DNA from: Cellvibrionaceae bacterium
GTDB taxonomy: Bacteria > Pseudomonadota > Gammaproteobacteria > Pseudomonadales > Cellvibrionaceae
Length of the DNA: 64,000 bases
Reading direction: 5' to 3'
NCBI GenBank assembly: GCA_021151825.1
Contig: JAGKWQ010000009.1
Location: forward strand, 248,001-312,000
Shown here: piece after piece, positions 10,191-20,307 of the stretch
How positions within the stretch are numbered: the stretch's first letter is position 1
Layout: each line of letters starts with the position of its first letter
Made by a program: the position numbers and the translations under genes
Notes under the pieces: generated by a model
The model's input: only the letters and a program-made list of their open reading frames with translations
Database searches by the model: none
What the model was told of the DNA's origin: nothing

Positions 10191-12383
10191 CTAAATAGAT
10201 GGTGAAGCTGGCGCGACACTTTTTTTGTGTTCACTGATTTTCTTTTTCTTTAATTCAAACAACAACAACGAATGATCCGTGACAACAAATTCGTGGCTGA
10301 AATGATAGAAATCATGTTTGTTGCGTTGCGGTTGATTGGTGTCTATCAAACAACTCCAGCCACTGCCTTGGGGAACGGTGGGGAGTTTGAAATTGACCGC
10401 TTCCGGTTGGGCATTCAGGATGAGCAGCAAGGTTGCATCCGAGCCGCGACGATGAATCCCGGTGGGTTGCGCGCGGCCATCCATGATCATACCGAAACAA
10501 CTCAGGTTTGGATCATGCCAATTGTCTTCCACCATTTCTTCACCGGTGGGTGAAATCCAGCTTACGTCTTTTACATCCAGCTCTTCGTTGTATTCGCCCA
10601 CCAAAAAACGACCACGTCGCAACATGGGATACGCATGGCGCAACCGGATTAATTTGCGCGTAAATTCCAGCATGGTTTTTCCCTGTTCCTTGATGTCCCA
10701 GTTAAGCCAGCTGATGTCGTTATCCTGGCAATACACATTGTTATTGCCGTTAAGTGTGTGCGCGAATTCATCGCCGGAAACCAGCATGGGTGTGCCTTGG
10801 GAAAACAGAAGCGTGGCCATCATGTTACGCATTTGGCGTTGGCGCAGACGAGTGATGTTTTCGTCGTCCGTTGGACCTTCATAGCCATAATTGGCCGAGA
10901 GATTGTTATCGGTGCCGTCGGAATTATCGTGGCCATTCGCCTCGTTGTGTTTTTGCTCATAGGTGACAAGATCGTGCAACGTAAAACCGTCGTGCGCTGT
11001 TACGAAATTAACCGACGCAGAAGGGCGGCGACCGCGACGGTTGAACACATCACCTGACGCTGTTAGGCGGCTCGCTAATTCCTGGATCTTGCCTTTATCG
11101 CCGCGCCAGAATTCGCGCACGGTATCGCGAAAACGGTCATTCCATTCCAGCCATCCGGGTGGGAATGCCCCGACCTGATAACCACCCATACCGCAATCCC
11201 AGGGTTCGGCAATGAGCTTTATCTGGCTGAGTAATGGATCTTGCCGGCAGGCGAGATGGAAACCGTGGCGTTCATCAAAACCGGTTTTGGCGCGGGCGAG
11301 AATGGTGCCGAGATCAAAGCGGAATCCATCCACACCCATATCTGTTGCCCAGTAGCGCAAGGAGTCGGTCACCATCCGCAGGACGCAAGGGTGACTTAAG
11401 TCGAGAGTGTTGCCAGTGCCGGAATCATTGATGTAATAGCGTTTGTTGTCGGGCATCAACCGGTAATAGGTTGAGTTATCGATACCACGCAGTGACAACG
11501 TCGGACCGAATTCATTACCTTCGGCAGTATGGTTGTAAACCACATCCAGAATCACTTCCAGCCCGGCTTCATGGAAATGGGCCACCATGCCTTTGAATTC
11601 ATTGAGGTGGCCGCTCGCCAGGTAAGGAGTGTGCGGTGCAAAAAATCCAAGGGAGTTATAGCCCCAGTAATTTTTCAGGCCGCGTTCGAGTAAATGTTGT
11701 TCGTCGACAAAGGTATGGACTGGCAAAAGCTCCACACTGGTAACGCCCAGTGAGCGTATATGTTGCAGCAGATCAGGATTGCTCAGCCCGGCAAAGGTGC
11801 CACGCAAATGTTGTGGAACTGACGGGTGCGCCATGCTGATGCCGCGCACATGGGTTTCGTAAATGATGGTTTTATCGGGTGGGATGCGTTTGAACTGGTG
11901 GTTACCCCAAGTGAACGCGGAATCCACCACTTTGGATTTGGGTATGTAAGCGGCGCTATCGCGCTCGTCAAAACTCAAATCCCCATCGGGTGAACCAATG
12001 GTGTAACCAAACAAACTGTCATCCCATTTGAGTTGGCCGACCAGTTGTTTGGCATAAGGGTCGATCAGTAATTTATTGGGATTAAAACGGTGCCCGGCAT
12101 CGGGTGCGTAAGGCCCGTAAACGCGATAACCATAAACCTGGCCAGGACGTGCATCGGGCAAATAGCCATGCCAGATTTCGTCGCTGTATTCCGGTAGTTC
12201 GATGCGTTCCAATTCATGTTTCCCACTCGCATCAAAAAGGCAGAGTTCGACTTTGGTCGCATTGGCCGAAAACAGCGCGAAGTTAACGCCTAACCCATCC
12301 CAGGTAGCGCCCAATGGGAAGGGATTTCCTTCGCTGATACGTGAGTGGGTTTTGATCATCGGAGCGGTTACCTGTGTGTTCAT
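10191..12383 (-). CDS. glgX: Glycogen debranching enzyme GlgX
   Basis: Hydrolyses alpha-1,6 branch points of glycogen or limit dextrin in the cytoplasm, giving linear malto-oligosaccharides that TreY and TreZ can use. It has an N-terminal CBM48-type beta domain, then a GH13 barrel: nucleophile in DGFRFDLG, acid/base in LIAEPWDCG, third acid in NFVTAHDGFTLHDL. About 730 residues, slightly above the usual length. I chose the start at 12383 (MNTQVTAP) because GGGGGATAGG precedes it; an in-frame ATG at 12419 has no visible ribosome site. It is the last gene of a leftward glgA-treZ-treY-DUF2934-glgX run and is separated from DUF2934 by about 114 bases, so it may also have its own promoter. Confidence 0.95.
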   Translation of the reverse strand: MNTQVTAPMIKTHSRISEGNPFPLGATWDGLGVNFALFSANATKVELCLFDASGKHELERIELPEYSDEIWHGYLPDARPGQVYGYRVYGPYAPDAGHRFNPNKLLIDPYAKQLVGQLKWDDSLFGYTIGSPDGDLSFDERDSAAYIPKSKVVDSAFTWGNHQFKRIPPDKTIIYETHVRGISMAHPSVPQHLRGTFAGLSNPDLLQHIRSLGVTSVELLPVHTFVDEQHLLERGLKNYWGYNSLGFFAPHTPYLASGHLNEFKGMVAHFHEAGLEVILDVVYNHTAEGNEFGPTLSLRGIDNSTYYRLMPDNKRYYINDSGTGNTLDLSHPCVLRMVTDSLRYWATDMGVDGFRFDLGTILARAKTGFDERHGFHLACRQDPLLSQIKLIAEPWDCGMGGYQVGAFPPGWLEWNDRFRDTVREFWRGDKGKIQELASRLTASGDVFNRRGRRPSASVNFVTAHDGFTLHDLVTYEQKHNEANGHDNSDGTDNNLSANYGYEGPTDDENITRLRQRQMRNMMATLLFSQGTPMLVSGDEFAHTLNGNNNVYCQDNDISWLNWDIKEQGKTMLEFTRKLIRLRHAYPMLRRGRFLVGEYNEELDVKDVSWISPTGEEMVEDNWHDPNLSCFGMIMDGRAQPTGIHRRGSDATLLLILNAQPEAVNFKLPTVPQGSGWSCLIDTNQPQRNKHDFYHFSHEFVVTDHSLLLFELKKKKISEHKKSVAPASPSI

Positions 12384-12497
12384 CAATCCTATCCCCCAGG
12401 CCTGTGTGCGACCTTTCATTGAAAAGGCATGCTATGAAAAAAGCATGCGCGGTAAAAACCATGCAAAACGTTTACCTGCCGGTTGGGCTTTGTTGTT

Positions 12498-12863
12498 TTA
12501 GTGCGGTTTGGCGGGTTTTTTGGACAGCTTTTTCGGAGCCGCCGCCGGGTCATCGATGACCGCTTTTACCCGGACTCGTGTCGGTGGCGGGGTGATTTCC
12601 GGATCAGCCGCTGCCATGGTGACCTCATGTTCTGCGGGCCCGAAGGGTGATATTCCATCAACCGGTTTGGCTGCTTGTTGCTGATCGGCAGGCTTAAAGT
12701 TTTGCGGATCGGTCAATGATTCCATGGGGTCGGCCGGGCCAGTTTCACCGGCGGCGAGTTTGCAGGCCATTTCCCAGTGGCGCGCTGCCTGGCCATCGGG
12801 TTTGCCTTCCGATTCCCAAATCTGGTGCGCGAATTTACGTACAACGTGTTCATTAGGTTGCAT
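12498..12863 (-). CDS. DUF2934 small protein of the trehalose/glycogen operon
   Basis: 121 residues. The N-terminal half (VVRKFAHQIWESEGKPDG..RHWEMA) is a DUF2934 domain; the rest is a low-complexity tail rich in Pro, Ala and Lys. The function is unknown, but the family repeatedly sits between treY and glgX in pseudomonads, as here, which suggests an accessory role in glucan/trehalose metabolism. The start at 12863 overlaps the treY stop and has a GGAGG site five to six bases upstream, so translation is probably coupled to treY. A longer frame upstream would run deep into treY and has no ribosome site. Confidence 0.8.
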   Translation of the reverse strand: MQPNEHVVRKFAHQIWESEGKPDGQAARHWEMACKLAAGETGPADPMESLTDPQNFKPADQQQAAKPVDGISPFGPAEHEVTMAAADPEITPPPTRVRVKAVIDDPAAAPKKLSKKPAKPH

Positions 12864-15681
12864 GATGCACCTCCGGTGAGAGTGATACATAGAGAAGGTT
12901 GACGGGAAAATCCGCGAGCAGGTCGCGGGCTTCCAATTGATCTTCCCGGGCTTGGTGAAAACGATTGGAGAACACACTGACGAGGCGTTGACCAGTCAGT
13001 GCAGTGGGCAGGGTGATCCGAGTGTTTTCCCAACGCGCTGCCGGAACCAGGGGCGTCGTTTCCTGGTCGGCCAATAACGTTGCTACCAGGCGCGGGGCAA
13101 TCACAATAATCCACTGGTCGTTCAGCTGGCGGGCAAAGGCGATGATTCGTTCTGCACCCGCTCCTTCAATGGTGAGTGGCTCATAACTGCCACGGCTGAA
13201 AACCTCGGGAATCACAGTGCGTAATCCCAGGGTTTTGGTGATCAGGTATTGCTTGATATAGCCGTTGCGCCATTGTCTGACCAGGTCGACAGGAGCTACT
13301 TCGCTTTCCAGCGCAGCGAGTCGCGGGGCATAGTCCACCGGCCGCCGGTTATCCGGATCGACCAAACTGAAATCCCACAGATCGCAGCCTTGATAAAGAT
13401 CCGGCACACCGGGTGTTGTAATACGTAACAGCGTTTGGCTGAGGCTATTCAACGCGCCCGCGGGTGCGAGGCTCATGGCGGCGGCATAGATATCAGTACG
13501 CAAGCTGCGGCTATCATCCGCGGTGAGCAAGCGGGTGAGGAATTCCTTGCAGGCCGATTCATAAGCCGGGTTCGGGCTGGTCCAACGGGTACGTAATTTT
13601 GCTTCGCGCATGGCTTTTTCCTGCCAGCCCAACACTCGTTCCAGATAAGTGGCGATGCCATCCTTGTCGTCTGCACCCAGTCCCAATGGCCAGCTGCCCA
13701 GCAGGATTTGATAAAGCGCCAATTCGTCGCCAGCAGAGGGCGCCGGGCCATCCTCCACTTCTGTGCGTAAGGGTTGGGCGAGGATGCGCCATTCATAAAC
13801 CTTCCCGGCAAACCACACGGAGCGCTCGCTAATAACGGCGATGCGCGCGCGCGTATCTTCGCCGCGTTTATGATCGTGGGTAGCGGTGGTCAATAAATTA
13901 TCGGGAAAGCTTTTTGCCCGTTGTTGGGCTATTTGATGGAACCGGGCAGGAGTACCGCTAAATCGCGCCGGATCAAAACCCACATCATTGCGCGAGAGCA
14001 ACACGGCAGAACGGTAACAGGCGGTATCTTCCACTGCTTTGGCCGCTGTGGGTGAAGTCACTTGTTGGAAATGGGCGAGGGTTACACGCCGCAAGCGCCG
14101 CGCCTGGCCGGGGGGCAATTCATGCAAAGGTTGAGCCCCCAACCAGGAGTCCAAACGTTCAAGCAGCGGCCAATCACTTTCCTGCAATGTCGTTTTCGCA
14201 CCGGCCAGCGCTTCGGAAAACACCGCCTGTTCTTGCGGGGTGCGGGCACAGGCATTGGAGTAGGTGCGATAGACAGGAAAGTGGACAATCAACTCCAGCA
14301 GAGCGCGGCGAATCGCGCCCATGGTGAGATCGCGGGTTTCTATATCGGTGCGCGCGACCAGCAATAGTTGATGGGCAAGGCTTTCGAAATCACCGGCGAG
14401 TGATGTGGAAAGTATCAGCCGTCGCGCTTCGAGCACTTCTTCCTTAAAGTTTGCCGGACGGCTACTTAGTTCTTGCCACAAGCCATGCAATTGCAACGTG
14501 CCTAATGGATCGTGTTGCAACAAGGAAGCCTGGTTCATAAATTCATAACCGGTAGTACCTTGCACTAACCAGTCGTCGGGTAGTTGTTCGTCATCCGCGA
14601 GGATTTTTTCTACGTAGATGGCAAATTGCTGCGGTTGTGGTGCTAATTGGTTAACGCGGCGACGTAACTTGCGGCAATAAGCGCGCGGATTAGCTAATCC
14701 ATCCACATGATCGATACGCAAACCATTCACCACTCCTTGTTCAATCAACTCAAAGAGTTTTGCGTGCACCGCCTCAAACACATAACCCCTTTCCATGCGC
14801 AACGCGCCCAGCTCATTCACATCAAAGAAGCGTCGCCAATTGATGTCATCGGCGGCGGTGCGCCAACTGGCCAAGCGGTAATGCTGTTGCTCCAGCAATT
14901 GATGCAGGCGTTCCACCTGGTTGGAATATCCATCATGCTGATTGCCGCCGGTTTCCGGTTCCACCGTAAATTGCGCAATTGCATGCTCAATCGCAGCTGC
15001 AATGGTTTCGTGTTGGGCGAGCTGTTGCAATTCCTGCTGCAAGGGTTGAACGGCCACCAAATAATCGGTGTGCTGATCCAATGCTTTAAAACGTTTACCC
15101 AATCGTTTCAAATCATCGTTTTTACTGCGTGCCAGAATCTCTGTGTAAGTTGGTGGGTAAACGGGAAAGCGATGATCAAAATTCTCCAGATAAAATGCAC
15201 CTGTTTCCGCCGAAAAGCGTAGCGGCAATTCGCCTGCTAATAACACCTCGCCATAATCAGTGCGCAAGAAAGGAACCAGCAATTGACCTTTCATGAGCGG
15301 ATCAGGGGAATTCCAGTTGATATCAAAAAAACCGGCGTAGGGGCTGCGTTGCCCCCATTCCAACACACTCAACCACCAGGGATTACTGGCGCCGCCAACG
15401 GCCATGTGATTGGGAACAAAATCGACAATCAAGCCTATATATTCACGATGTAATGCATCTGCTAAACGGCGCAATCCTTCTTCGCCACCCAGCTCCGGAT
15501 TAATACACGTAGGGTCTACCATATCGTAACCATAGGTAGAACCGGGGCGCGCCTTTAGTACGGGCGATGCATAAATATGGCTCACACCCAGCTGCAAAAA
15601 ATAAGGCACTAAAGCAACGGCGTCATCAAAACGAAAACCGCTGTGAAATTGCAGACGCAGTGTGGCTCGTAACTCGGTCAT
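12853..15681 (-). CDS. treY: Maltooligosyltrehalose synthase TreY
   Basis: Converts the reducing-end alpha-1,4 bond of malto-oligosaccharides into an alpha,alpha-1,1 bond, the first step of the TreY-TreZ trehalose route. GH13 barrel with the large TreY inserts, 942 residues. Visible landmarks are DFVPNHMAV, nucleophile region GLRIDHVDGL, general acid in IYVEKILADDE, ATHDHKRGEDTRAR, and C-terminal PGVPDLYQG and PDNRRPVDY. I take the ATG at 15681 (MTELRATLR), which follows GGGAGAGG at good spacing, rather than a TTG 18 bases earlier. Its stop overlaps the start of DUF2934. It lies 85 bases after treZ; the malQ gene found between treZ and treY in Pseudomonas is absent. Confidence 0.95.
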   Translation of the reverse strand: MTELRATLRLQFHSGFRFDDAVALVPYFLQLGVSHIYASPVLKARPGSTYGYDMVDPTCINPELGGEEGLRRLADALHREYIGLIVDFVPNHMAVGGASNPWWLSVLEWGQRSPYAGFFDINWNSPDPLMKGQLLVPFLRTDYGEVLLAGELPLRFSAETGAFYLENFDHRFPVYPPTYTEILARSKNDDLKRLGKRFKALDQHTDYLVAVQPLQQELQQLAQHETIAAAIEHAIAQFTVEPETGGNQHDGYSNQVERLHQLLEQQHYRLASWRTAADDINWRRFFDVNELGALRMERGYVFEAVHAKLFELIEQGVVNGLRIDHVDGLANPRAYCRKLRRRVNQLAPQPQQFAIYVEKILADDEQLPDDWLVQGTTGYEFMNQASLLQHDPLGTLQLHGLWQELSSRPANFKEEVLEARRLILSTSLAGDFESLAHQLLLVARTDIETRDLTMGAIRRALLELIVHFPVYRTYSNACARTPQEQAVFSEALAGAKTTLQESDWPLLERLDSWLGAQPLHELPPGQARRLRRVTLAHFQQVTSPTAAKAVEDTACYRSAVLLSRNDVGFDPARFSGTPARFHQIAQQRAKSFPDNLLTTATHDHKRGEDTRARIAVISERSVWFAGKVYEWRILAQPLRTEVEDGPAPSAGDELALYQILLGSWPLGLGADDKDGIATYLERVLGWQEKAMREAKLRTRWTSPNPAYESACKEFLTRLLTADDSRSLRTDIYAAAMSLAPAGALNSLSQTLLRITTPGVPDLYQGCDLWDFSLVDPDNRRPVDYAPRLAALESEVAPVDLVRQWRNGYIKQYLITKTLGLRTVIPEVFSRGSYEPLTIEGAGAERIIAFARQLNDQWIIVIAPRLVATLLADQETTPLVPAARWENTRITLPTALTGQRLVSVFSNRFHQAREDQLEARDLLADFPVNLLYVSLSPEVHHAT

Positions 15682-15766
15682 ATTGTTTGCCTCTCCCAAT
15701 ACATGTTCCGTTGTCGTGATTGCTATTCCCGAGCGTTTTGTTCCCGGTTATCAGAGTGGTACACGG

Positions 15767-17581
15767 TTAATCGTCATTCGCGCTTGCGATTGATTGAGGT
15801 GCATGTATCGATTCATCTTCATGATGATGTTCAAGGCTGGCGAGCGCACTGAATCCTGGCAAAATATTCTGCTGGTAGTCATCGGTACTAACGCGATGAC
15901 TGTACAACACGCGATGACCGTTCCAGGGGGAATCTATAGCCACCGCTTTTTCGTTGAGATTAATGTCGATGCGTAATTCGCGCCCATCATTCAATAACCA
16001 GCGCGCGCTAACGGCTTTGTCACCCAAAATTTGCGTACCCGCAGCAACTGCACCGGGCAGGCGTGGAATGATTTCTTTGGTGCGTAGCGCGAGTAATTCG
16101 CGATACAACGACAAGCGCTCGCGATGAGCCGGTTGCAAACATTCTGCAAAATCCAGGCGCGACTGGTTAAACGTTTCAAGCGCATTGGGATCGGGAATTT
16201 GCTCGCGCACATCGTCGCTATTAAAAAAACTGAATGCTGCAAATTCATTGCGGCGGCCATCGCGCACGGCTTCAGCTAATTCAGGTTTGTGATCAGTAAA
16301 ATACAGGAATGGTTGTTCTGTGCCCCATTCTTCGCCCATAAATAGCAGTGGCACCATTGGCGCCAGGAGTAATAAAACGGTAGCAGCTTCCAGTGCTTCT
16401 TTACGGGCAAGTTGTGGCAGGCGTTCGCCAAATGCGCGATTGCCCACTTGGTCGTGATTTTGCAAAAACAAAATGAACGATGTGGGTGGCAAGTGGCCAC
16501 TGGATTCGCCGCGCCGTTTTCCATGGCGAGTTGCTTCGCCTTGATAAATAAATCCCTCACTTAAAAAGCGTGCGAATTTTTCTGTGGCGCGCTCGGAAAA
16601 ATCGGCGTAATAGCCTTCGTGTTCACCGGTTAGTAGATGATGCAAAATATTATGGCCATCGTCATTCCATTGTGCGTTGTAACCCTGGCTTAACAAGGTT
16701 GCAGAATTATTTTCATTTTCCAGCATTAAATGGATGTGTCGTTCGGCTGGCACTGCTGCGCGAATTTGTGCGGCCATGGTAACGAGAAAATCTGTTTCCT
16801 GGATTGCATGGACGGCATCAAAACGCAAACCATCCACGCGATAATCCAGCAACCACATCAACGCGTTTTCGATAAAAAATTCGCGCACTTCATTGCGCCG
16901 GAAATCAATGGCAGCGCCCCAGGGCGTGTGCACATCGGGGCGGAAAAAATGGCTGGCGTAATTGTTCAGGTAATTTCCATCCGGACCGAAATGGTTATAG
17001 ACCACATCGACAAACACCATAATTCCCAGTTCATGTGCGCAATCAATTAGATGTTTTAATTCGTCGGGTGTGCCGTAACTGGCGTCCGGTGCAAATAATA
17101 ACGCGCCGTCGTAGCCCCAATTACGGCTGCCGGGGAATTCGTTCAATGGCATTAATTCAATGGCGGTAACGCCCAATTCCATTAATAACGGCAGGTGTTT
17201 GGTAACGCCGGCGAATCCGCCCATTAAACCCACATGCAATTCATAGATCACTGTTTCATGCCAGGGGCGGCCACGCCAGTCATTGCAATTCCATTGGTAA
17301 GTCGAATGATCTACCACCAGGCTCCAGTTGTGGACATCGTGGTGTTGTGCATTTGCTGCCGGGTCGGGCACCGGGAGTTCGTTGTTGATAATAAAACGAT
17401 AGGCGTTGCCATCTGTCGCTGCAGCTGTAAGTTCGAACCATTCTTGCCGACGTTCCATGGGTAACGTATCGCCTTGGCGAAATTGTAAATGCACATCGCG
17501 CGCGTCCGGTGCCCACAATGAAAAGCGGGTGTAACCTTTGCCTTGAGTGACGGGGCCAAAATGTTGAGTCCTCATCGACAT
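15767..17581 (-). CDS. treZ: Malto-oligosyltrehalose trehalohydrolase TreZ
   Basis: Cleaves trehalose from the maltooligosyl-trehalose made by TreY. 604 residues: N-terminal CBM48-like beta domain (FSLWAPDARDVHLQF), then a GH13 barrel with the family signature ELHVGLMGGFAG (TreZ usually has GTFTPEGTF-like residues here), nucleophile in DGLRFDAVHAI, acid in HLMLENEN, and FLQNHDQVGNRA. Start at 17581 with GGAGG nine bases upstream; a second ATG two codons later is the only alternative. The first codons overlap the end of glgA by 10 bases, so the two are translationally linked. Confidence 0.95.
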   Translation of the reverse strand: MSMRTQHFGPVTQGKGYTRFSLWAPDARDVHLQFRQGDTLPMERRQEWFELTAAATDGNAYRFIINNELPVPDPAANAQHHDVHNWSLVVDHSTYQWNCNDWRGRPWHETVIYELHVGLMGGFAGVTKHLPLLMELGVTAIELMPLNEFPGSRNWGYDGALLFAPDASYGTPDELKHLIDCAHELGIMVFVDVVYNHFGPDGNYLNNYASHFFRPDVHTPWGAAIDFRRNEVREFFIENALMWLLDYRVDGLRFDAVHAIQETDFLVTMAAQIRAAVPAERHIHLMLENENNSATLLSQGYNAQWNDDGHNILHHLLTGEHEGYYADFSERATEKFARFLSEGFIYQGEATRHGKRRGESSGHLPPTSFILFLQNHDQVGNRAFGERLPQLARKEALEAATVLLLLAPMVPLLFMGEEWGTEQPFLYFTDHKPELAEAVRDGRRNEFAAFSFFNSDDVREQIPDPNALETFNQSRLDFAECLQPAHRERLSLYRELLALRTKEIIPRLPGAVAAGTQILGDKAVSARWLLNDGRELRIDINLNEKAVAIDSPWNGHRVLYSHRVSTDDYQQNILPGFSALASLEHHHEDESIHAPQSIASANDD

Positions 17582-19146
17582 TGGCGTAATCCTCCGGCAA
17601 TTAAATGTGCGGTCCCTGTGTGTGGGTAAGGCCGCTTATTGATAACTTGTTGGTACAACTGGTGATAAGGGCGAACCGACTCGCGCCAATATTGTGGTGA
17701 GTTCATCGCATGGCAGCGCATTGCATTTAATAATTCCGGGTATTCGTAAACATGCAATGCGCGCTGGATAGCTTCGTTGTAACTGCTTAATGTGGCCTCT
17801 TGAAAAAGAAAACCGTTAAGGCCATCTTCAATGGTGTCTGCAAGGCCGCCAGTGCAGGTTGCGATGGGTAGGGAGCCAAATCGTTGCGCATACATTTGGC
17901 TTAAACCGCAGGGTTCAAAACGCGATGGCATTAATAAAAAATCACTGCCCGCAAAAAAACGGCGCGATTCATTTTCATTAAACCCGATGTGTACACCGAC
18001 TTGTTTTGGATAACGTTTGGCGAGTTTTACCAGGGCGCTTTCTAACGAAGAATCACCTGTGCCCATCACTGCCAATCGCCCGCCGGCGCGCACCAGTGAA
18101 TCTGCAATTCCCAATGTAAGATCCACACCTTTTTGCGGTGCAAGGCGCGAAACAACAGCAAACATCGGCCCATCATTGGCGGCGAGATTGAAGCGATTTT
18201 CTACATAGCGTGTGTTCGCGCGTTTTGCTTCCCATTGGCGTGGCGAAAAACTTTCCACTAAATAAGGATCAGTGCTTGGTTCCCAACTGTCATCAATGCC
18301 ATTGGTAATGCCTTGCAATTGTCCCTGTGCAAACTTTTGTTGCAACAATCCATGCAAACCGCAACCAAACTCCGGGCGAGTAATTTCGCGGGCGTAATTT
18401 TCGCTCACGGTCGTGATCGAGTTGGAATACACCAGCCCCGCTTTTAAAAATGATAGCTTGCCAAAAAATTCCATTTCTTCGGTATTAAAAACATGCGCTG
18501 GTAAACCAATATCATTTCCTGCTTCAGGGCTAAATAATCCCTGGAAAGCAAGGTTATGAATAGTGAATACGCTGGGGGTGGACTGGTTGCGCAATGCCAT
18601 GTAGGCAGGGGCGAGAGCGCTTGGCCAATCATTAGTGTGAACAATATCGGGCCGCCAGCTTAAATGGCCTTTGCCTAACGCAATATCTGCAGCAGCAAGG
18701 CCCAAGCGCGCAAAACGAATATGGTTGTCTTCCCATTCATTGCCTTCTGGCGATGCATAAGGCGAACCGGCGCGGTCGTACAACTCAGGGCATAGCAAGA
18801 CATAAATAACGGGGCCATTATCCATTTGTATTTGAGCAATTTTGCACGCTGGAATTTTTGCCAGGCCTTCAAGGCGAGCCACAATTTTCATGGGAAAATT
18901 TTTCTGCAAAATTTCGCGATAACCGGGAATTAAAATTCGTACATCATGCTGGTGTGATAATGCGCGCGGTAAGGCTGCAGAAACATCCCCCAAGCCACCG
19001 GCTTTAATGAGCCCGGTATATTCGGGGGTAACAAACAATACTTTTTTACGGGTAGCATGCTCCTCGCGAAATGTTTTTAGCCGTTCTGCAAAGGTGGGCT
19101 CCAGTTCGTTATCCCTTAATAATTTCCGGTTGACTGAATGGTTCAT
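17572..19146 (-). CDS. glgA: Glycogen synthase GlgA
   Basis: GT5 glucosyltransferase that extends alpha-1,4-glucan from a nucleotide-glucose donor. 524 residues; the N-terminal donor loop KAGGLGDV is the family hallmark, followed by PEYTGLIKAGG, SVFTIHNLAFQG, SRLAPQKGVD and the C-terminal MPSRFEPCGLSQ. An N-terminal extension of about 40 residues precedes the first Rossmann strand (KKVLFVTPEY). I take the ATG at 19146, 10 bases after the mscS stop, with a weak GAGA site. A longer start at 19194 would overlap mscS by 38 bases and is less likely. Overlaps treZ downstream. Confidence 0.93.
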   Translation of the reverse strand: MNHSVNRKLLRDNELEPTFAERLKTFREEHATRKKVLFVTPEYTGLIKAGGLGDVSAALPRALSHQHDVRILIPGYREILQKNFPMKIVARLEGLAKIPACKIAQIQMDNGPVIYVLLCPELYDRAGSPYASPEGNEWEDNHIRFARLGLAAADIALGKGHLSWRPDIVHTNDWPSALAPAYMALRNQSTPSVFTIHNLAFQGLFSPEAGNDIGLPAHVFNTEEMEFFGKLSFLKAGLVYSNSITTVSENYAREITRPEFGCGLHGLLQQKFAQGQLQGITNGIDDSWEPSTDPYLVESFSPRQWEAKRANTRYVENRFNLAANDGPMFAVVSRLAPQKGVDLTLGIADSLVRAGGRLAVMGTGDSSLESALVKLAKRYPKQVGVHIGFNENESRRFFAGSDFLLMPSRFEPCGLSQMYAQRFGSLPIATCTGGLADTIEDGLNGFLFQEATLSSYNEAIQRALHVYEYPELLNAMRCHAMNSPQYWRESVRPYHQLYQQVINKRPYPHTGTAHLIAGGLRQCR

Positions 19147-19156
19147 AAAATTCTCG

Positions 19157-20263
19157 CTATACCGGTGGTTGGCGCTCTGGTTCTGGATGCGCATCCACAG
19201 GTGGGGCTGGTGGTTCCTTCTCGCGCAACATGGCGCGCAGTTGCGGCAAGGAATCGGGATAATTTTTCATAATAAAATTAATCAGGTTCTCGCGCAGATA
19301 GCAGCGCAGGTCCCAATTTTTGGAAGAGTCGGTAGTACTGATTAAAACGCGTAACTGGATGCTTTTTGCATCGGTATCGGTAACTTGCACACCGCATACT
19401 CTGCCATCCCACAATTGCGGAACTTCTTTACATAAGCGGGTTGCTTCTTCGCGAATGGGTTCAATAGGCACGGAATAATCCAGCCACAAATAAAAGAACC
19501 CCAACAATTCGGTAGTTTTTCTTGTCCAGTTTTGAAACGGATTTTCAATAAACCATTGCAGCGGAACAATCAGGCGGCGGTCATCCCAAATACGTACCAC
19601 AACATAAGTTCCAGTAATCTCTTCAATGCGACCCCACTCACCGGCAACAATCACCACATCGTCGAGGCGAATCGGTTGGGTAATCGCAATTTGCAAACCG
19701 GCAATTAAATTTCCCAGTACCGGTTTTGCCGCAAAACCCAATACCAAACCGGCAACACCGGCGGAAGCTAACAAGCTGGTGCCAAATTGCCGTGCGATAG
19801 GAAAGGTCATTAACATTGCAGCAATACCAAACAAAATAACGAGGAAGCTCAGTGTGTGAACTAATACTCTGGTTTGGGTTTGGATGCGGCGCGCATGCAG
19901 GTTATCGCTAATATTGATGGGATTATGTTTGTAAATGAGTTGTTGTACTGCATCCACCGCGCGCAAACCGAGCCAGGTTATTGCACCAATAATGGCGAGC
20001 AATGTTATATGGTTGATGGCGTTGATGCCGGTCATATCTTGCGGGGCAGAGCGCGATACGGTTTGTAAACCAATCAATGGAATGAGTAAGTGAATGGGAT
20101 CGCGGATGCGCTCAAGAATATCGCGTGCAAACGAAAAAGGTTTAAAAATATGAGTAACAACTCGGCTGACAATTCGCGCGATAATAGCAAGAGCAATGAA
20201 TACAATAATCGCAATAATTAACCACGTAAGTTCGGGAAATTGCTCCAGCCATTCGTTAAGCAT
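19157..20263 (-). CDS. MscS-family mechanosensitive ion channel
   Basis: Inner-membrane channel of the small-conductance mechanosensitive family, which vents solutes on hypo-osmotic shock. 368 residues: TM helix near residues 13-38, two more hydrophobic stretches at about 70-100 and 130-165, then a pore-lining helix (LLASAGVAGLVLGFAAKPVLGNLIAGL) and a cytoplasmic beta domain (DDVVIVAGEWGRIEEI). It ends in a Pro/Glu-rich tail. Start at 20263 after GAGAGAGAAT. It stands 10 bases before glgA and so appears to be the first gene of the glucan/trehalose operon, coupling solute release with compatible-solute synthesis. That coupling is inferred from position. Confidence 0.88.
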   Translation of the reverse strand: MLNEWLEQFPELTWLIIAIIVFIALAIIARIVSRVVTHIFKPFSFARDILERIRDPIHLLIPLIGLQTVSRSAPQDMTGINAINHITLLAIIGAITWLGLRAVDAVQQLIYKHNPINISDNLHARRIQTQTRVLVHTLSFLVILFGIAAMLMTFPIARQFGTSLLASAGVAGLVLGFAAKPVLGNLIAGLQIAITQPIRLDDVVIVAGEWGRIEEITGTYVVVRIWDDRRLIVPLQWFIENPFQNWTRKTTELLGFFYLWLDYSVPIEPIREEATRLCKEVPQLWDGRVCGVQVTDTDAKSIQLRVLISTTDSSKNWDLRCYLRENLINFIMKNYPDSLPQLRAMLREKEPPAPPVDAHPEPERQPPV

Positions 20264-20307
20264 AATTCTCTCTCGCTCCAAGTAATACAGTTAAGCGATG
20301 ATCCTTC

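Noticed and set aside
12427..12448. GCATGCT / AGCATGC hairpin upstream of glgX as a terminator
   Set aside because: Seven-base stem without T-tail; may affect the glgX leader but is not supported as a terminator.
14707..15222. 171-codon plus-strand open frame inside treY
   Set aside because: Antisense to conserved GH13 coding sequence; no family features.
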